DNA of 64,000 nt from Brochothrix campestris FSL F6-1037 (GCF_000525915.1 NZ_AODH01000022.1:1-64000); one strand, 5' to 3'; numbered from the stretch's first letter, positions 19,329 through 27,404 are shown. Made by a program: numbers and translations. Notes: generated by a model not told the origin, from the letters alone.

Positions 19329-19495
19329 AAACTGAAGATCAACGCTGTTCTAGGTCGTCAATGCCTCACCTTCTCGGAGTCGGTACCATCTGTACACTCT
19401 CCTCAAAGGCTTGTGTTTCCTACAACGAAAGTGACATCAACCGCTTAGAAGCAAACAGCTTGGAAGATAAATGGCAGTAACGGGAAATAGTTGCC
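19329..19495. repeat. Modular intergenic repeat, copy 1 (module A plus rearranged module B)
   Basis: Module A (19329-19423) is about 90 percent identical by eye to 26158-26254, sharing TGTTCTAGGTCGTCAATGCC, GTACCATCTGTACACTC and GTGTTTCCTAC. The GTAC-CATCT-GTAC core is a small hairpin. Module B follows from ACGAAAGTGACATCAA and ends in the hairpin 19473-19495, whose loop on the minus strand is TATTTCCC. Relative to other copies that hairpin is inverted against the rest of its module. The element starts seven bases after the hflX stop and ends at its terminator, so it is transcribed as 3' UTR. Confidence 0.8.
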
Positions 19496-19502
19496 TTCAT
19501 TT

Positions 19503-20759
19503 TTATTCCGTAATAAATTCGCCGTGTGTACGTATAAAATGCTGTGGCGTAATCGCGGTAATTTGCGTGCCATCTTCAACATACTCCAGCTTAATTATCC
19601 GTGCTTCTTCGTTCATTTGTGCAACAACATCACCACGGTCATACGGAATAAGCCAGCTATGCTCTTCTTCATCCGCAAAGAGCTCGGCTTCGATGGCTGC
19701 CATTAAGGCTGGTAACCCTAAGCCGGTACGTGTTGAAACCCATACATGGTTCGGCGGCATAATTTGTGATACTTCCGGTACTAAATCGGCCTTATTCCAC
19801 ACGTGAATCATTGGTTTATCTTCTACACCAATGGCTTTAAGCGTTTCTTCGGTAACGCGTTGGCGCTTATCAGCATCAGGACTAGCCGCATCAATCACAT
19901 GAATGAGTACATCCGCTTGAATTACTTCCTCTAAGGTCGAACGGAATGCCTTCACTAGTTGTGTCGGTAACTTATCAACAAAACCAACCGTATCTGTTAA
20001 TAAGAATGGTTGATGATATTTCGGATGAATCCGACGCACTGATGTTTCGAGCGTTGCAAACAACATGTCTTTTTCAAGCACGTGTTTTTCGTCTGTTTGC
20101 GGATGGTAAGCACTGACAAGTGTATTTAAAATACTTGATTTCCCTGCATTCGTATACCCAACAAGTGCTGCCACACGCAAGCCTTTTTTCTGACGTGATC
20201 GTCGTTGATTGTCCCGTTCATTCGCAACGATTTTTAATTCACGCTGATACTGATTGATTTTATCACTGATTGTTCGACGATCGAGCTCAAGTTTGGTTTC
20301 ACCCGCACCTCTGTTCGCTAAACCCGATGAGCCACCACCTTGACGGCTCATTGAAATACCCATACCCGCTAGGCGTGGCATTAAGTATTGTAACCGTGCG
20401 ACTTCAACCTGTAGCTTCGCCTCACGTGTTTGAGCACGATCAGCAAAAATTGCTAAAATCAGCATCGTACGGTCAATGATTTCAACCTCAAGTGCCGCTT
20501 CTAAGTTTTTAATTTGGCTCGGCGTTAACTCATCGTTAAACACGAGCGTTTCGCTCTGGGCTGCTGCTAAGTAACCTTCCAGTTCAGCTAACTTCCCTTT
20601 ACCAATATACGTACCGGCATGCACGCGTTCGCGTTTTTGTGTTAAGACATGACCGACAGTTAAACCAGCCGCTTCTGCTAAGCCTTCTAACTCAACCATT
20701 GATTCAGCAAAATCATTCACACGCGGTAATTCAACCCCTACTAAGATAACATTTGTCAT
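19503..20759 (-). CDS. hflX: Ribosome-associated GTPase HflX
   Basis: A 418-residue GTPase that binds the 50S subunit and can split stalled or hibernating ribosomes. The N-terminal HflX domain (residues 1-190) includes GTYIGKGKLAEL and FNDELTPSQIKNLE and the glycine-rich loop MSRQGGGSSGLANRGAGETK. The G domain has P-loop GYTNAGKSS near 200, DTVGFVDKLP (G3), NKAD (G4) and a G5-like STRTGLGLP. A short C-terminal domain follows. It lies 14 bases after the zinc permease gene on the same strand and may be read from the same transcript. Confidence 0.95.
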   Translation of the reverse strand: MTNVILVGVELPRVNDFAESMVELEGLAEAAGLTVGHVLTQKRERVHAGTYIGKGKLAELEGYLAAAQSETLVFNDELTPSQIKNLEAALEVEIIDRTMLILAIFADRAQTREAKLQVEVARLQYLMPRLAGMGISMSRQGGGSSGLANRGAGETKLELDRRTISDKINQYQRELKIVANERDNQRRSRQKKGLRVAALVGYTNAGKSSILNTLVSAYHPQTDEKHVLEKDMLFATLETSVRRIHPKYHQPFLLTDTVGFVDKLPTQLVKAFRSTLEEVIQADVLIHVIDAASPDADKRQRVTEETLKAIGVEDKPMIHVWNKADLVPEVSQIMPPNHVWVSTRTGLGLPALMAAIEAELFADEEEHSWLIPYDRGDVVAQMNEEARIIKLEYVEDGTQITAITPQHFIRTHGEFITE

Positions 20760-20773
20760 AGTGTCTCCTCTTC

Positions 20774-21601
20774 TTACTTATATTTTCTACCCTTTAAACG
20801 TAACCAAACGGTACGGGCAACGACTGATACAATAAACATGCCAATTAAAACGAGGGTAATTGAGGCACCCGGTGGTGTCCCGACTTCATACGACATCGTT
20901 AATCCGCTGTAGACTCCAATCAACCCCATCACAACACTTAAAATAATTGCAACGTCAAAACTCTTAACCCATTTAATCGCTATCGCTGATGGTAAAATCA
21001 TCAAAGATGACACAAGTAAGGCACCAACAATTGGCATCATAATCGCAACGGCTAAACCCGTTAAGACACTGAATACCATTGAGATTAAACGCGTATTTAA
21101 GCCACTCGTATAGGCCGTATCTTCATCAAAGGTCAACACATACATATGGCGACGGAATAACAAGTAAAGTGTCACTGCGATAATTGCTAAACCTAATAGT
21201 AAATAAACACTCTCGTTATTAATTGTTACAATCGAACCGAATAAAAACTGTGAAATACTCGCGGTTGAATTCCCACCATTCACACTCGTTAAAACGAGCG
21301 CTAGCGCTAATCCACCTGACATTAAAATCGCAATCGATAACTCGGAATACGTCTTAAAAAAGCTTCGCATCACTTCGATAATTAAACCACCAATGACCAC
21401 GACAATAATGGTTGTATAGGTTGGATTAACTCCGATAGTGAAACCTACTGCCACACCTGCTAATGAAATATGGGCTAGTGTATCGGCAATTAGTGACTGC
21501 CGTCTTAAAATAACAAACAAACCAAACAACGGGGCAAGAATCGCAATTAATGTGCCTGCGATGAATGCGCGCTGCATGAATTCATGCAAAAACATCTCCA
21601 C
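20774..21601 (-). CDS. adcB: Metal ABC transporter permease, AdcB/ZnuB type
   Basis: A 275-residue ABC-3 family permease with about eight membrane helices, the usual size. Family blocks are LIADTLAHISLAGVAVGFTI near 35, VLTGLAVAIMMPIVGALLVS near 185 and a C-terminal EVGTPPGASITLVLIG. The start is GTG 21601, with AAGGAAG seven bases upstream. It overlaps the end of the ATPase gene by 55 bases, so translation is probably coupled. Zinc is inferred from similarity to AdcB and from the operator-like palindrome upstream; manganese cannot be excluded. No substrate-binding lipoprotein gene is present next to it. Confidence 0.88.
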   Translation of the reverse strand: MEMFLHEFMQRAFIAGTLIAILAPLFGLFVILRRQSLIADTLAHISLAGVAVGFTIGVNPTYTTIIVVVIGGLIIEVMRSFFKTYSELSIAILMSGGLALALVLTSVNGGNSTASISQFLFGSIVTINNESVYLLLGLAIIAVTLYLLFRRHMYVLTFDEDTAYTSGLNTRLISMVFSVLTGLAVAIMMPIVGALLVSSLMILPSAIAIKWVKSFDVAIILSVVMGLIGVYSGLTMSYEVGTPPGASITLVLIGMFIVSVVARTVWLRLKGRKYK

Positions 21602-22254
21602 TCGGTATCTTCCTTTCGTGTTAAGCGTAATTCACGATCAACATATCTCGTGAGATCGTCATCATCATGGGTCACCATCAAAATCGCACGGTTGTGCGAA
21701 TCAGCATAATGACGCATCAGTTTATAAAAGTTTTTACGGTTCGCTTTATCCATCCCGGTTGTTGGCTCATCCAGTACAAATAAGTCTGGCTCGGCCGCTA
21801 ATACGCGCGCCATACAGATGCGTTGTTTTTGTCCGCCAGAAAGGGCACCAATTTGCGTATCACGATACTTCCACATGTCAACTGAACGCAGTGCTTCTTC
21901 GACTTTCTCATGATCAAGTGCTGACAAGCGTTTAAACCATTTTCCGCGTTGAAAACGTCCCGAACGCACGAGCTCAATGACCGTGCTCGGAAAACCAGCA
22001 TTGAAGGATGCAACCTGCTGCGGTAAATAGCCAATTTGAAATTTTTCACCTTTCGCATTGAGCAATGTTCGTGTCACTTCACCGTTGGCTGGCTGTAGTA
22101 ATCCGAGCACGATTTTTAATAAGGTTGATTTAGCCGCTCCGTTTTCACCGGTTAACGATACAAACTCACCTTCACTCACATGAAACGATACATCGGATAA
22201 CACCGGCTCATCGTCGTATTTAAACATAATATCTTTCACTTGTATATAATCCAC
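21547..22254 (-). CDS. adcC: Metal (zinc-type) ABC transporter ATP-binding protein
   Basis: An ABC ATPase of about 235 residues that powers the permease encoded next to it. Walker A reads GENGAAKSTLL: the usual GxGKS glycine is alanine, as also occurs in streptococcal AdcC proteins. The Q-loop is IGYLPQQ, the signature is LSGGQKQRICMARVL, Walker B is DLFVLDEPTTGMD and the switch histidine is in VTHDDDDLTRYVD. The likely start is GTG 22254, eight bases after GAGGAG; a GTG nine bases upstream overlaps that site. The last 15 residues overlap adcB and are unlikely to be functional sequence. Confidence 0.88.
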   Translation of the reverse strand: MDYIQVKDIMFKYDDEPVLSDVSFHVSEGEFVSLTGENGAAKSTLLKIVLGLLQPANGEVTRTLLNAKGEKFQIGYLPQQVASFNAGFPSTVIELVRSGRFQRGKWFKRLSALDHEKVEEALRSVDMWKYRDTQIGALSGGQKQRICMARVLAAEPDLFVLDEPTTGMDKANRKNFYKLMRHYADSHNRAILMVTHDDDDLTRYVDRELRLTRKEDTEWRCFCMNSCSAHSSQAH

Positions 22255-22281
22255 TGTACTCACTCCTCGTCAAACGTCCTA

Positions 22282-22325
22282 AAACGTAAGCATTACGTTT
22301 AAGTATATGCTGATTGTCGACAAAT
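22282..22325 (-). promoter_or_regulatory. adcCB promoter with Fur/Zur-like palindrome
   Basis: On the minus strand TTGTTA and TATACT are separated by 17 bases and form a sigma-A promoter. Immediately downstream, 22282-22300 is a perfect inverted repeat, AAACGTAA-GCA-TTACGTTT, resembling the GTAAT-N-ATTAC core of Gram-positive Zur boxes and unlike the AdcR consensus TTAAC-rich site. Overlap with the start site would allow zinc-dependent repression. This is inference; no regulator gene is in the window. Confidence 0.65.
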
Positions 22326-22332
22326 AACAAGT

Positions 22333-22365
22333 AAAAATCCTTGATAGGTTGTCCTATCAAGGATT
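22333..22365 (-). terminator. Terminator of ppaC
   Basis: AATCCTTGATAGG and CCTATCAAGGATT form a perfect 13-bp stem around the loop TTGT, followed on the minus strand by TTTTT. The repeat module 22366-22440 lies between it and the ppaC stop. Confidence 0.93.
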
Positions 22366-22440
22366 CAGATTGTAGCTAAAGTCCAAATAAACTTCATTTT
22401 CTTTTAAATGCTATTACAGTCACTTTTTCTACGAGATGAT
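22366..22440 (-). repeat. Modular intergenic repeat, copy 2 (module C only)
   Basis: Read on the minus strand this 75-bp stretch matches 26281-26354 closely: TCATCTCG at the start, GTGACTGTAATAGCATT, AAAGAAAATGAAG and the end block GACTTTAGCTACAATCTG. AAAGT near the start and ACTTT near the end form an outer stem. It begins seven bases after the ppaC stop codon and abuts the ppaC terminator hairpin, so it is 3' UTR of ppaC. Confidence 0.8.
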
Positions 22441-22447
22441 TTCACAT

Positions 22448-23374
22448 TTAGTTAAATAATGGTGTTAAGATTGGCACGATTTGTTTCTTACGTGACACGA
22501 CACCTGGTAATGTTGCACGGTTGTTCACTAAGGTAACATCGTAGGCACGTTCAACGACGGCTGCCTCTGTACCTAATACAAGAACATCAGAATCGTTCGT
22601 TAAGATGTTTGTGATGGCAAACAAGAACATGTCTAAACCTTTGTCAGCCATTTTAGCGTTGATTGCCGCTTCGATATCAGTTTGACGAACAAGCACATCC
22701 GCTGGATCAACCACATTCACTTGTGCGATTTCAACTTTTTTCGTACCCATCACAAATTCTTTGGCATCTAACGTAATTAACTCAGCAATCGTTTTTTGGC
22801 TGACGTCAGCGCCTGCTTTTAATAAGTCTAAGCCGTATACTTGTGCGTCAACACCGGCAAGTGCTGCCAGTTCAGTCGCCGCTTCGATATCAGCTGGTGT
22901 ACAGGTTGGCGACTTGAATAATAACGTATCTGAAATAATCGCCGATAACATTAAACCAGCGTTTTCTTTTGAAGGTGTCACACCGTTTTCTTTATACAGT
23001 TTTACTAGGATTGTCGCTGTACAACCAACCGGTTCAATCCGACAAACGAATGGATCCGCTGTTTCAAAGTTAGCAATACGATGATGATCAATCACTTCTG
23101 TTACAGTTACTTGATCACGGTCAGATACACTTTGTTGTGCTTCGTTGTGATCCACTAAAATTACACGATCCGTTTCGTTAGCGACTGTTTCCACTAAGCG
23201 TGGTGCTGGTACTTTAAAATAATCTAACGCGAATTGTGTTTCGGGATTAATCGCGCCTAGGCGTACTGCTTCTGCTTCAACACCTACAGCATTTTTCAAG
23301 GCAGCGTAACTAATCGCTGCTGTAATTGTATCTGTATCAGGGTTCTTATGCCCAAAAACTAATGTTTTACTCAT
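22448..23374 (-). CDS. ppaC: Manganese-dependent inorganic pyrophosphatase
   Basis: A 308-residue family II pyrophosphatase of the DHH phosphoesterase superfamily, which hydrolyses PPi to drive biosynthetic reactions. Metal and phosphate ligands are visible in [12 protein letters not shown] (residues 6-17), VDHNE near 75 and VIDHHRI near 97. The C-terminal DHHA2 domain has the usual SRKKQIVP substrate-binding segment near the end. AGGAG precedes the ATG by ten bases. It is a monocistronic gene with its terminator displaced by the repeat module downstream. Confidence 0.96.
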   Translation of the reverse strand: MSKTLVFGHKNPDTDTITAAISYAALKNAVGVEAEAVRLGAINPETQFALDYFKVPAPRLVETVANETDRVILVDHNEAQQSVSDRDQVTVTEVIDHHRIANFETADPFVCRIEPVGCTATILVKLYKENGVTPSKENAGLMLSAIISDTLLFKSPTCTPADIEAATELAALAGVDAQVYGLDLLKAGADVSQKTIAELITLDAKEFVMGTKKVEIAQVNVVDPADVLVRQTDIEAAINAKMADKGLDMFLFAITNILTNDSDVLVLGTEAAVVERAYDVTLVNNRATLPGVVSRKKQIVPILTPLFN

Positions 23375-23443
23375 CTTTAATCGGCTCCTTCTGTTCTGTT
23401 TTCGTTTTTATTTTATCATAAATAAATCGCAAACACATCTCTA

Positions 23444-24538
23444 TCATTCAGCCTTTATTTTTGCCTCCTGATTGAGTCGCCACATTTTATTAATATTAAC
23501 AACTATTGTCTTAGCAACGGCATAAGTCGGGACTGCTAGAAGCATCCCCATCAAACCGGCTAGATTGCCCGCAACAAGCAAGACAATAATAATCGTCAGC
23601 GGATGAACATTTAATGAACGGCCAACAATCAGTGGATTCATCACGTTTGAGTCTAATTGTTGCACAATCAGAACGACAATGATAACGGCTAATGCCTGCC
23701 ATGGTGAAATGAAAATCCCAACAATAACGGCGGGTAATAAACCAATCCATGGGCCTAAGTACGGAATAATATTCGTACAACCGGCAATCATTCCTAATAG
23801 TAACGCATAAGGCTGACCAATAATTAAGTAGCCTACAAAGGTGAGGATTCCGACACATAAACAATCCAACGTTTGACCACTAATATAGGCCGAAATCGTT
23901 TGGCTCATCTGTGATAAAATCGTACCGACCTCATCTTGTATGCGACGAGGGAAAAATTTAACCGCCTTGCCATTGAATTTATGACCGTCTTTAAACATGA
24001 AGAAAACAATAAAGGGAACGGTAATAATCGTAATCGTAATACTTGCTACCACTCCAATAATACCTGAAATACTACTCGTAATGTTTGCAATGACTGAATT
24101 GACAACATTAGACACGTTTACATTGGCTTCTTTTAACATGCCTTCAATATCCAACTGTTGAATCCGCGGATTCGCAAGCACCTGCTCAAAATAACTGTTT
24201 GCCTTTGTCCAATATCCTGGCATTGCCTTTCCTAGTTCCACCAGTTGGTTTACAAGTGGCGGAAAGATAATGTATGAAAAAACAATGATGATGGCAATTA
24301 ATAGTAGAAACACTATTAAGGTTGCCCATAGACGCTTCACCTTGATTTTTTCTAACAGTCCAATCACGGGATTCAACATGTAAAAGATAAAACCGGCTAA
24401 TAACATCGGCATGAAAATTGTTGAGATAAACGTTCGTATCGGACCGAATAAAAAGGACATTTGCGTAAATAAAAAGACAAGTAGCGCAAGCGCTAAAATT
24501 TCAACTGTCCAAAAAAATAATTTTGAATTTTTAAACAC
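23444..24538 (-). CDS. AI-2E family transporter-like membrane protein
   Basis: A 364-residue protein with about seven helices: two pairs near the N-terminus, a soluble stretch at residues 80-160, then IITVPFIVFFMFKDGHKF, TLDCLCVGILTFVGYLIIGQ and CTNIIPYLGPWIGLLPAVIV. These are the blocks of the PerM/YdbI/TqsA family. Members have been linked to autoinducer-2 export or sodium/proton exchange, so the substrate is open. GTG start with GGAGG seven bases upstream. It is probably independent of ppaC, with about 70 bases between them. Confidence 0.87.
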   Translation of the reverse strand: MFKNSKLFFWTVEILALALLVFLFTQMSFLFGPIRTFISTIFMPMLLAGFIFYMLNPVIGLLEKIKVKRLWATLIVFLLLIAIIIVFSYIIFPPLVNQLVELGKAMPGYWTKANSYFEQVLANPRIQQLDIEGMLKEANVNVSNVVNSVIANITSSISGIIGVVASITITIITVPFIVFFMFKDGHKFNGKAVKFFPRRIQDEVGTILSQMSQTISAYISGQTLDCLCVGILTFVGYLIIGQPYALLLGMIAGCTNIIPYLGPWIGLLPAVIVGIFISPWQALAVIIVVLIVQQLDSNVMNPLIVGRSLNVHPLTIIIVLLVAGNLAGLMGMLLAVPTYAVAKTIVVNINKMWRLNQEAKIKAE

Positions 24539-24732
24539 ACCTTCTCCTCCTTAATCAATGTAATAGCACCATTATAACAAAAAAACAAGATTCTATCCTA
24601 ACTATAGCAGCACTTGCAACTCTCCTCCAGACGTTTATAATAAGACAAGACGTCCTCAAAATTACAAACTGATATCCGCTAATAAAAAAATAGCTTTTAA
24701 ATATCATTTTCGATACCCCTAAGGAGGGTCTT

Positions 24733-26097
24733 ATGCCAAAAAAAATCGATTTCACTGGTCATCTCTCATATAAATTAATGACCATCGCCTTGCTTATGTT
24801 TGCTTGGCCAATCTTCACTGAACAATTTTTACGTGTGCTCATTACCAACATTGACATTTTTCAACTGAGTTTTTATTCTGATGATGCTGCCACAGCCGCT
24901 GGGGTCGCGAATCAAATCATTGTCTTAACGATTTACATATACGGCTTTGTTTCTGTCGGCTTACAAATTTTAATTTCACAGCTGCTCGGCGCCCGTCGTC
25001 ATAAAGAAATCACGGATGTCATTACAACGGGGTTAATCTTAGCTGCACTACTTGGTATTATTTTAACGTTGGTGTTTTTATTCTTCTCGGCTCATTTTTT
25101 AAGTTGGCTAGGCTTAAGCGATCATTTAATCGCCCTCGGCACACCATTCCTACAATGGACGGGTGGTGCTTCAATTGTCATCGCAGTCCAATCGGCTATT
25201 TTGCCAATTTTACGAAGTCATGGTTTTGTCAAGCAAGCGATGTACGTTCCCGTTGTCACAAGTATTCTCAATGTCATCGGGAATTACCTCTTTCTCTTTG
25301 GTCCCTTTGGTATTCCTGTTTTAGGAATGGCTGGGGTCGGCATTGCGACCGCACTCGCAAACTTCATTGGTTTGCTCTTAGCGCTCTATTTACTCAATCG
25401 TCATGTTGGTTACCGTTTCACACTAAAAAAGGCGCGTGCGCTCACCTACAAGCTTAGTTACGCCATTTTACGTTTAGGCTTGCCTTCGTCTGGTGAATCG
25501 ATTTCATACAGCGGATCACAAATTATCATCACCTCAATTATCGCGGTGCTTGGTTCAACAGCTCTAACTACGAAAGTATATGTTTCAAGCATCACCCAAT
25601 TCGTCATCTTATTGCCGATTTCAATCGGCCAAGCCACTCAAATTTTAATCGGTCATCAAGTCGGAGCACGCAACCCTGACCAAGCGTATCGTCAAGGTTG
25701 GCACGGCTGGCTCATCGGTACAGGTCTCTCATTGTTTGGTAGTTTTCTTTTATACGTCTTCTCAGCACCATTAATGAGTTTCTTCACCTCAGACCCTGAG
25801 GTGATTGCCCTCTCGAAGAACCTCTTTTTACTTGGGTTAGTCTTAGAAACGATTCGCGCAACCAATATTATTTTAATTAACTCTTTAAATGCGACAGGCG
25901 ATGTACGCTTTCCTTTCATCGTCGGCTTAATTATTATGTGGCTCGTCAGCCTCCCTTTTGCTTATGTCTTAAGTGTACCGTTGCAAATCGGCTTAGCTGG
26001 CATTTGGATTGCTTATATTATTGACGAAGGTATTCGTGGTGGCTTAATGGCCTATCGCTGGCGCTCAAAAGTATGGGCACTTAAACGTATTTTATAG
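24733..26097 (+). CDS. MATE family efflux transporter
   Basis: A 454-residue transporter with twelve predicted helices in two MatE halves (about 20-180 and 245-405). It exports organic cations or drugs in exchange for Na+ or H+. Conserved features include AAGVANQIIVLTIYIYGFVS, ILRSHGFVKQAMYVPVVTSI near residue 160, and GQATQILIGHQVGARNPDQA near 300, which contains the typical second-half G-rich turn. AAGGAGGGTCTTATG gives a clear start. It converges on the HesB-like gene. Its terminator region is duplicated around a repeat element. Confidence 0.91.
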   Translation: MPKKIDFTGHLSYKLMTIALLMFAWPIFTEQFLRVLITNIDIFQLSFYSDDAATAAGVANQIIVLTIYIYGFVSVGLQILISQLLGARRHKEITDVITTGLILAALLGIILTLVFLFFSAHFLSWLGLSDHLIALGTPFLQWTGGASIVIAVQSAILPILRSHGFVKQAMYVPVVTSILNVIGNYLFLFGPFGIPVLGMAGVGIATALANFIGLLLALYLLNRHVGYRFTLKKARALTYKLSYAILRLGLPSSGESISYSGSQIIITSIIAVLGSTALTTKVYVSSITQFVILLPISIGQATQILIGHQVGARNPDQAYRQGWHGWLIGTGLSLFGSFLLYVFSAPLMSFFTSDPEVIALSKNLFLLGLVLETIRATNIILINSLNATGDVRFPFIVGLIIMWLVSLPFAYVLSVPLQIGLAGIWIAYIIDEGIRGGLMAYRWRSKVWALKRIL

Positions 26098-26121
26098 CAG
26101 GTTCGATTACTCGTTGTATCG

Positions 26122-26157
26122 AAAAAGGGTTTCTCCTCAAACTAGGAGAAACCCTTT
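26122..26157 (+). terminator. Terminator hairpin, left copy (host terminator split by repeat)
   Basis: AAAGGGTTTCTCC pairs with GGAGAAACCCTTT around TCAAACTA. The left flank gives five Ts on the minus strand, so this copy suits the minus-strand HesB-like gene. The right flank runs into the repeat element. Positions 26124-26157 are repeated exactly at 26355-26388. Confidence 0.9.
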
Positions 26158-26354
26158 CAGACAGAAGATAAACGCTGTTCTAGGTCGTCAATGCCTCTCC
26201 TTAGCGGAGTCGAGTACCATCTGTACACTCACCTCAAAGGCTCGTGTTTCCTACTATAACAACATTTCTATTCAGTCTTATCATCTCGTAAACAAAGTCA
26301 CTGTAATAGCATTCGAAAGAAAATGAAGTCTCTTTAGACTTTGTCTACAATCTG
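26158..26354 (+). repeat. Modular intergenic repeat, copy 3 (modules A and C, no B)
   Basis: A 197-bp element bounded exactly by two copies of a 34-bp terminator hairpin. Module A (26158-26254) matches copy 1; module C (26255-26354) matches copy 2 and the end of copy 5. It begins CAGACAGAAG and ends CTACAATCTG, so the outermost CAGA/TCTG are inverted. Inside C, CAAAGTC and GACTTTG form an outer stem. No reading frame of note is present. The sharp boundaries make this the best copy for defining the element ends. Confidence 0.85.
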
Positions 26355-26393
26355 AAAGGGTTTCTCCTCAAACTAGGAGAAACCCTTTTTTAT
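26355..26393 (+). terminator. Terminator hairpin, right copy
   Basis: Identical over 34 bases to the hairpin at 26124-26157. Here the right flank is TTTTTTATTT, so this copy is a good terminator on the plus strand, in the direction of the MATE gene, while its left flank is repeat sequence. Confidence 0.9.
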
Positions 26394-26945
26394 TTATGCT
26401 TTTTGACATTGACACTCTGCATCCGGATGAGAACCATCTTTACGACCACATTTACAGGTTTTCACTGTTCCCTGTTCTGATGAATCATGTTGGTGCTCAT
26501 GTTTATGTTTTTGTCCGCCACAACCACAACCTGCTTCGTCTGTGTGCTCATGTTTATGTCCATGTCCGCCACATCCACAACCTGCTTCGTCTGTGTGCTC
26601 ATGTTTATGTCCATGTCCACCACATCCACAACCTGATTGTTGTTGCACATTAGGATTATCGATGATAAACCCTTCATTGCCATGTTGGATGCCATAATCG
26701 ACAGTTGTTCCAGTCAGTAATGGTACATCTTCTTTACGAATCAACGAGGTAAATCCATCAAAAAATTCTTCAATATCATCTGCCTGTTTTTCTTCCGTTA
26801 ATTGCATCCCATAATTCATACCACCGTATTCATTACGCTCTAAATATAAATTAAAAGCATATCCTTCTAACTCGTTTTTTTGCATCGCCTCTTTAATTTC
26901 AGCCTGTGCTTTTTCCGTAAAGTTAACCATTCGTTCTGTCATCAT
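26394..26945 (-). CDS. HesB/IscA-like protein with Cys/His-rich tandem repeat tail
   Basis: 183 residues. Residues 5-102 resemble the A-type Fe-S carrier fold (VNFTEKAQAEIKEAMQ; LLTGTTVDYGIQHGNEGFII; DNPN). The first conserved cysteine (GCSG in IscA) is replaced by EYGG, while a CGCG motif follows at the expected place. From there the protein has three near-copies of a 17-residue unit, GCGCGGHGHKHEHTDEA, and a further Cys-rich end (CKCGRKDGSHPDAECQCQ). The DNA repeats with a 51-bp period at 26473-26676. The tail should bind metal ions such as Ni, Zn, Cu or Fe; that is inference. It lies 17 bases after nfu, so an Fe-S role is likely. RBS GAGGAGG. Confidence 0.82.
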   Translation of the reverse strand: MMTERMVNFTEKAQAEIKEAMQKNELEGYAFNLYLERNEYGGMNYGMQLTEEKQADDIEEFFDGFTSLIRKEDVPLLTGTTVDYGIQHGNEGFIIDNPNVQQQSGCGCGGHGHKHEHTDEAGCGCGGHGHKHEHTDEAGCGCGGQKHKHEHQHDSSEQGTVKTCKCGRKDGSHPDAECQCQKA

Positions 26946-26962
26946 CCAACCTCCTCATAATC

Positions 26963-27205
26963 TTAAAAAACTTGTTTTACACCTTTAATGTAAGGTAATG
27001 TGTCCAATAACCGTTGTTCAATACTCGCAGTCAATGTGAAATCTGAACTCGGACAGGTTGCGCAAGCGCCTAACAATCGTATTTCTACAATACCGTCTGT
27101 ATATCCTACAAGTTCGCAGTTTCCACCGTCTTTGAGCAAATAAGGGCGCAATTTATCGAGCGTTCGTTCAATTTCGCGTTGCTCATCTTGATTCACTTTG
27201 CCCAC
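26963..27205 (-). CDS. nfu: NifU C-terminal domain Fe-S scaffold protein (Nfu)
   Basis: An 80-residue single-domain Nfu protein. It carries the LRPYLLKDGGNCELVGYTDG block and the cluster-binding CxxC in LLGACATCPSSDFTL (residues 46-60). Nfu proteins hold and transfer [4Fe-4S] clusters. Start is GTG 27205, or GTG 27196 which is better spaced from AGGTGG. It forms an operon with the HesB-like gene. YuzD and YuzB homologues, neighbours of this gene in Bacillus, are divergent from it here. Confidence 0.9.
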   Translation of the reverse strand: MGKVNQDEQREIERTLDKLRPYLLKDGGNCELVGYTDGIVEIRLLGACATCPSSDFTLTASIEQRLLDTLPYIKGVKQVF

Positions 27206-27404
27206 CTACCTTTCGCCTTTTATTATCACAAATCACTATCATTAAGTTTCATGATGTCACTACGCAACATACTTTACTCTTTTCATTATAAAGTTTTTAA
27301 CATCAAAAAGCGAGATTTGAAACTAGATGATTCAAGCCTAATAATGGTAAATTTCATTTTTATGACTTAAAATAAGGGTAAATCCTAATAAAGGAGACAG
27401 TTGT

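Noticed and set aside
26158-26354. A classical insertion sequence or IS remnant
   Set aside because: No transposase fragment, no long terminal inverted repeats and a 34-bp flanking duplication that is a complete terminator; a small non-coding modular element fits better.
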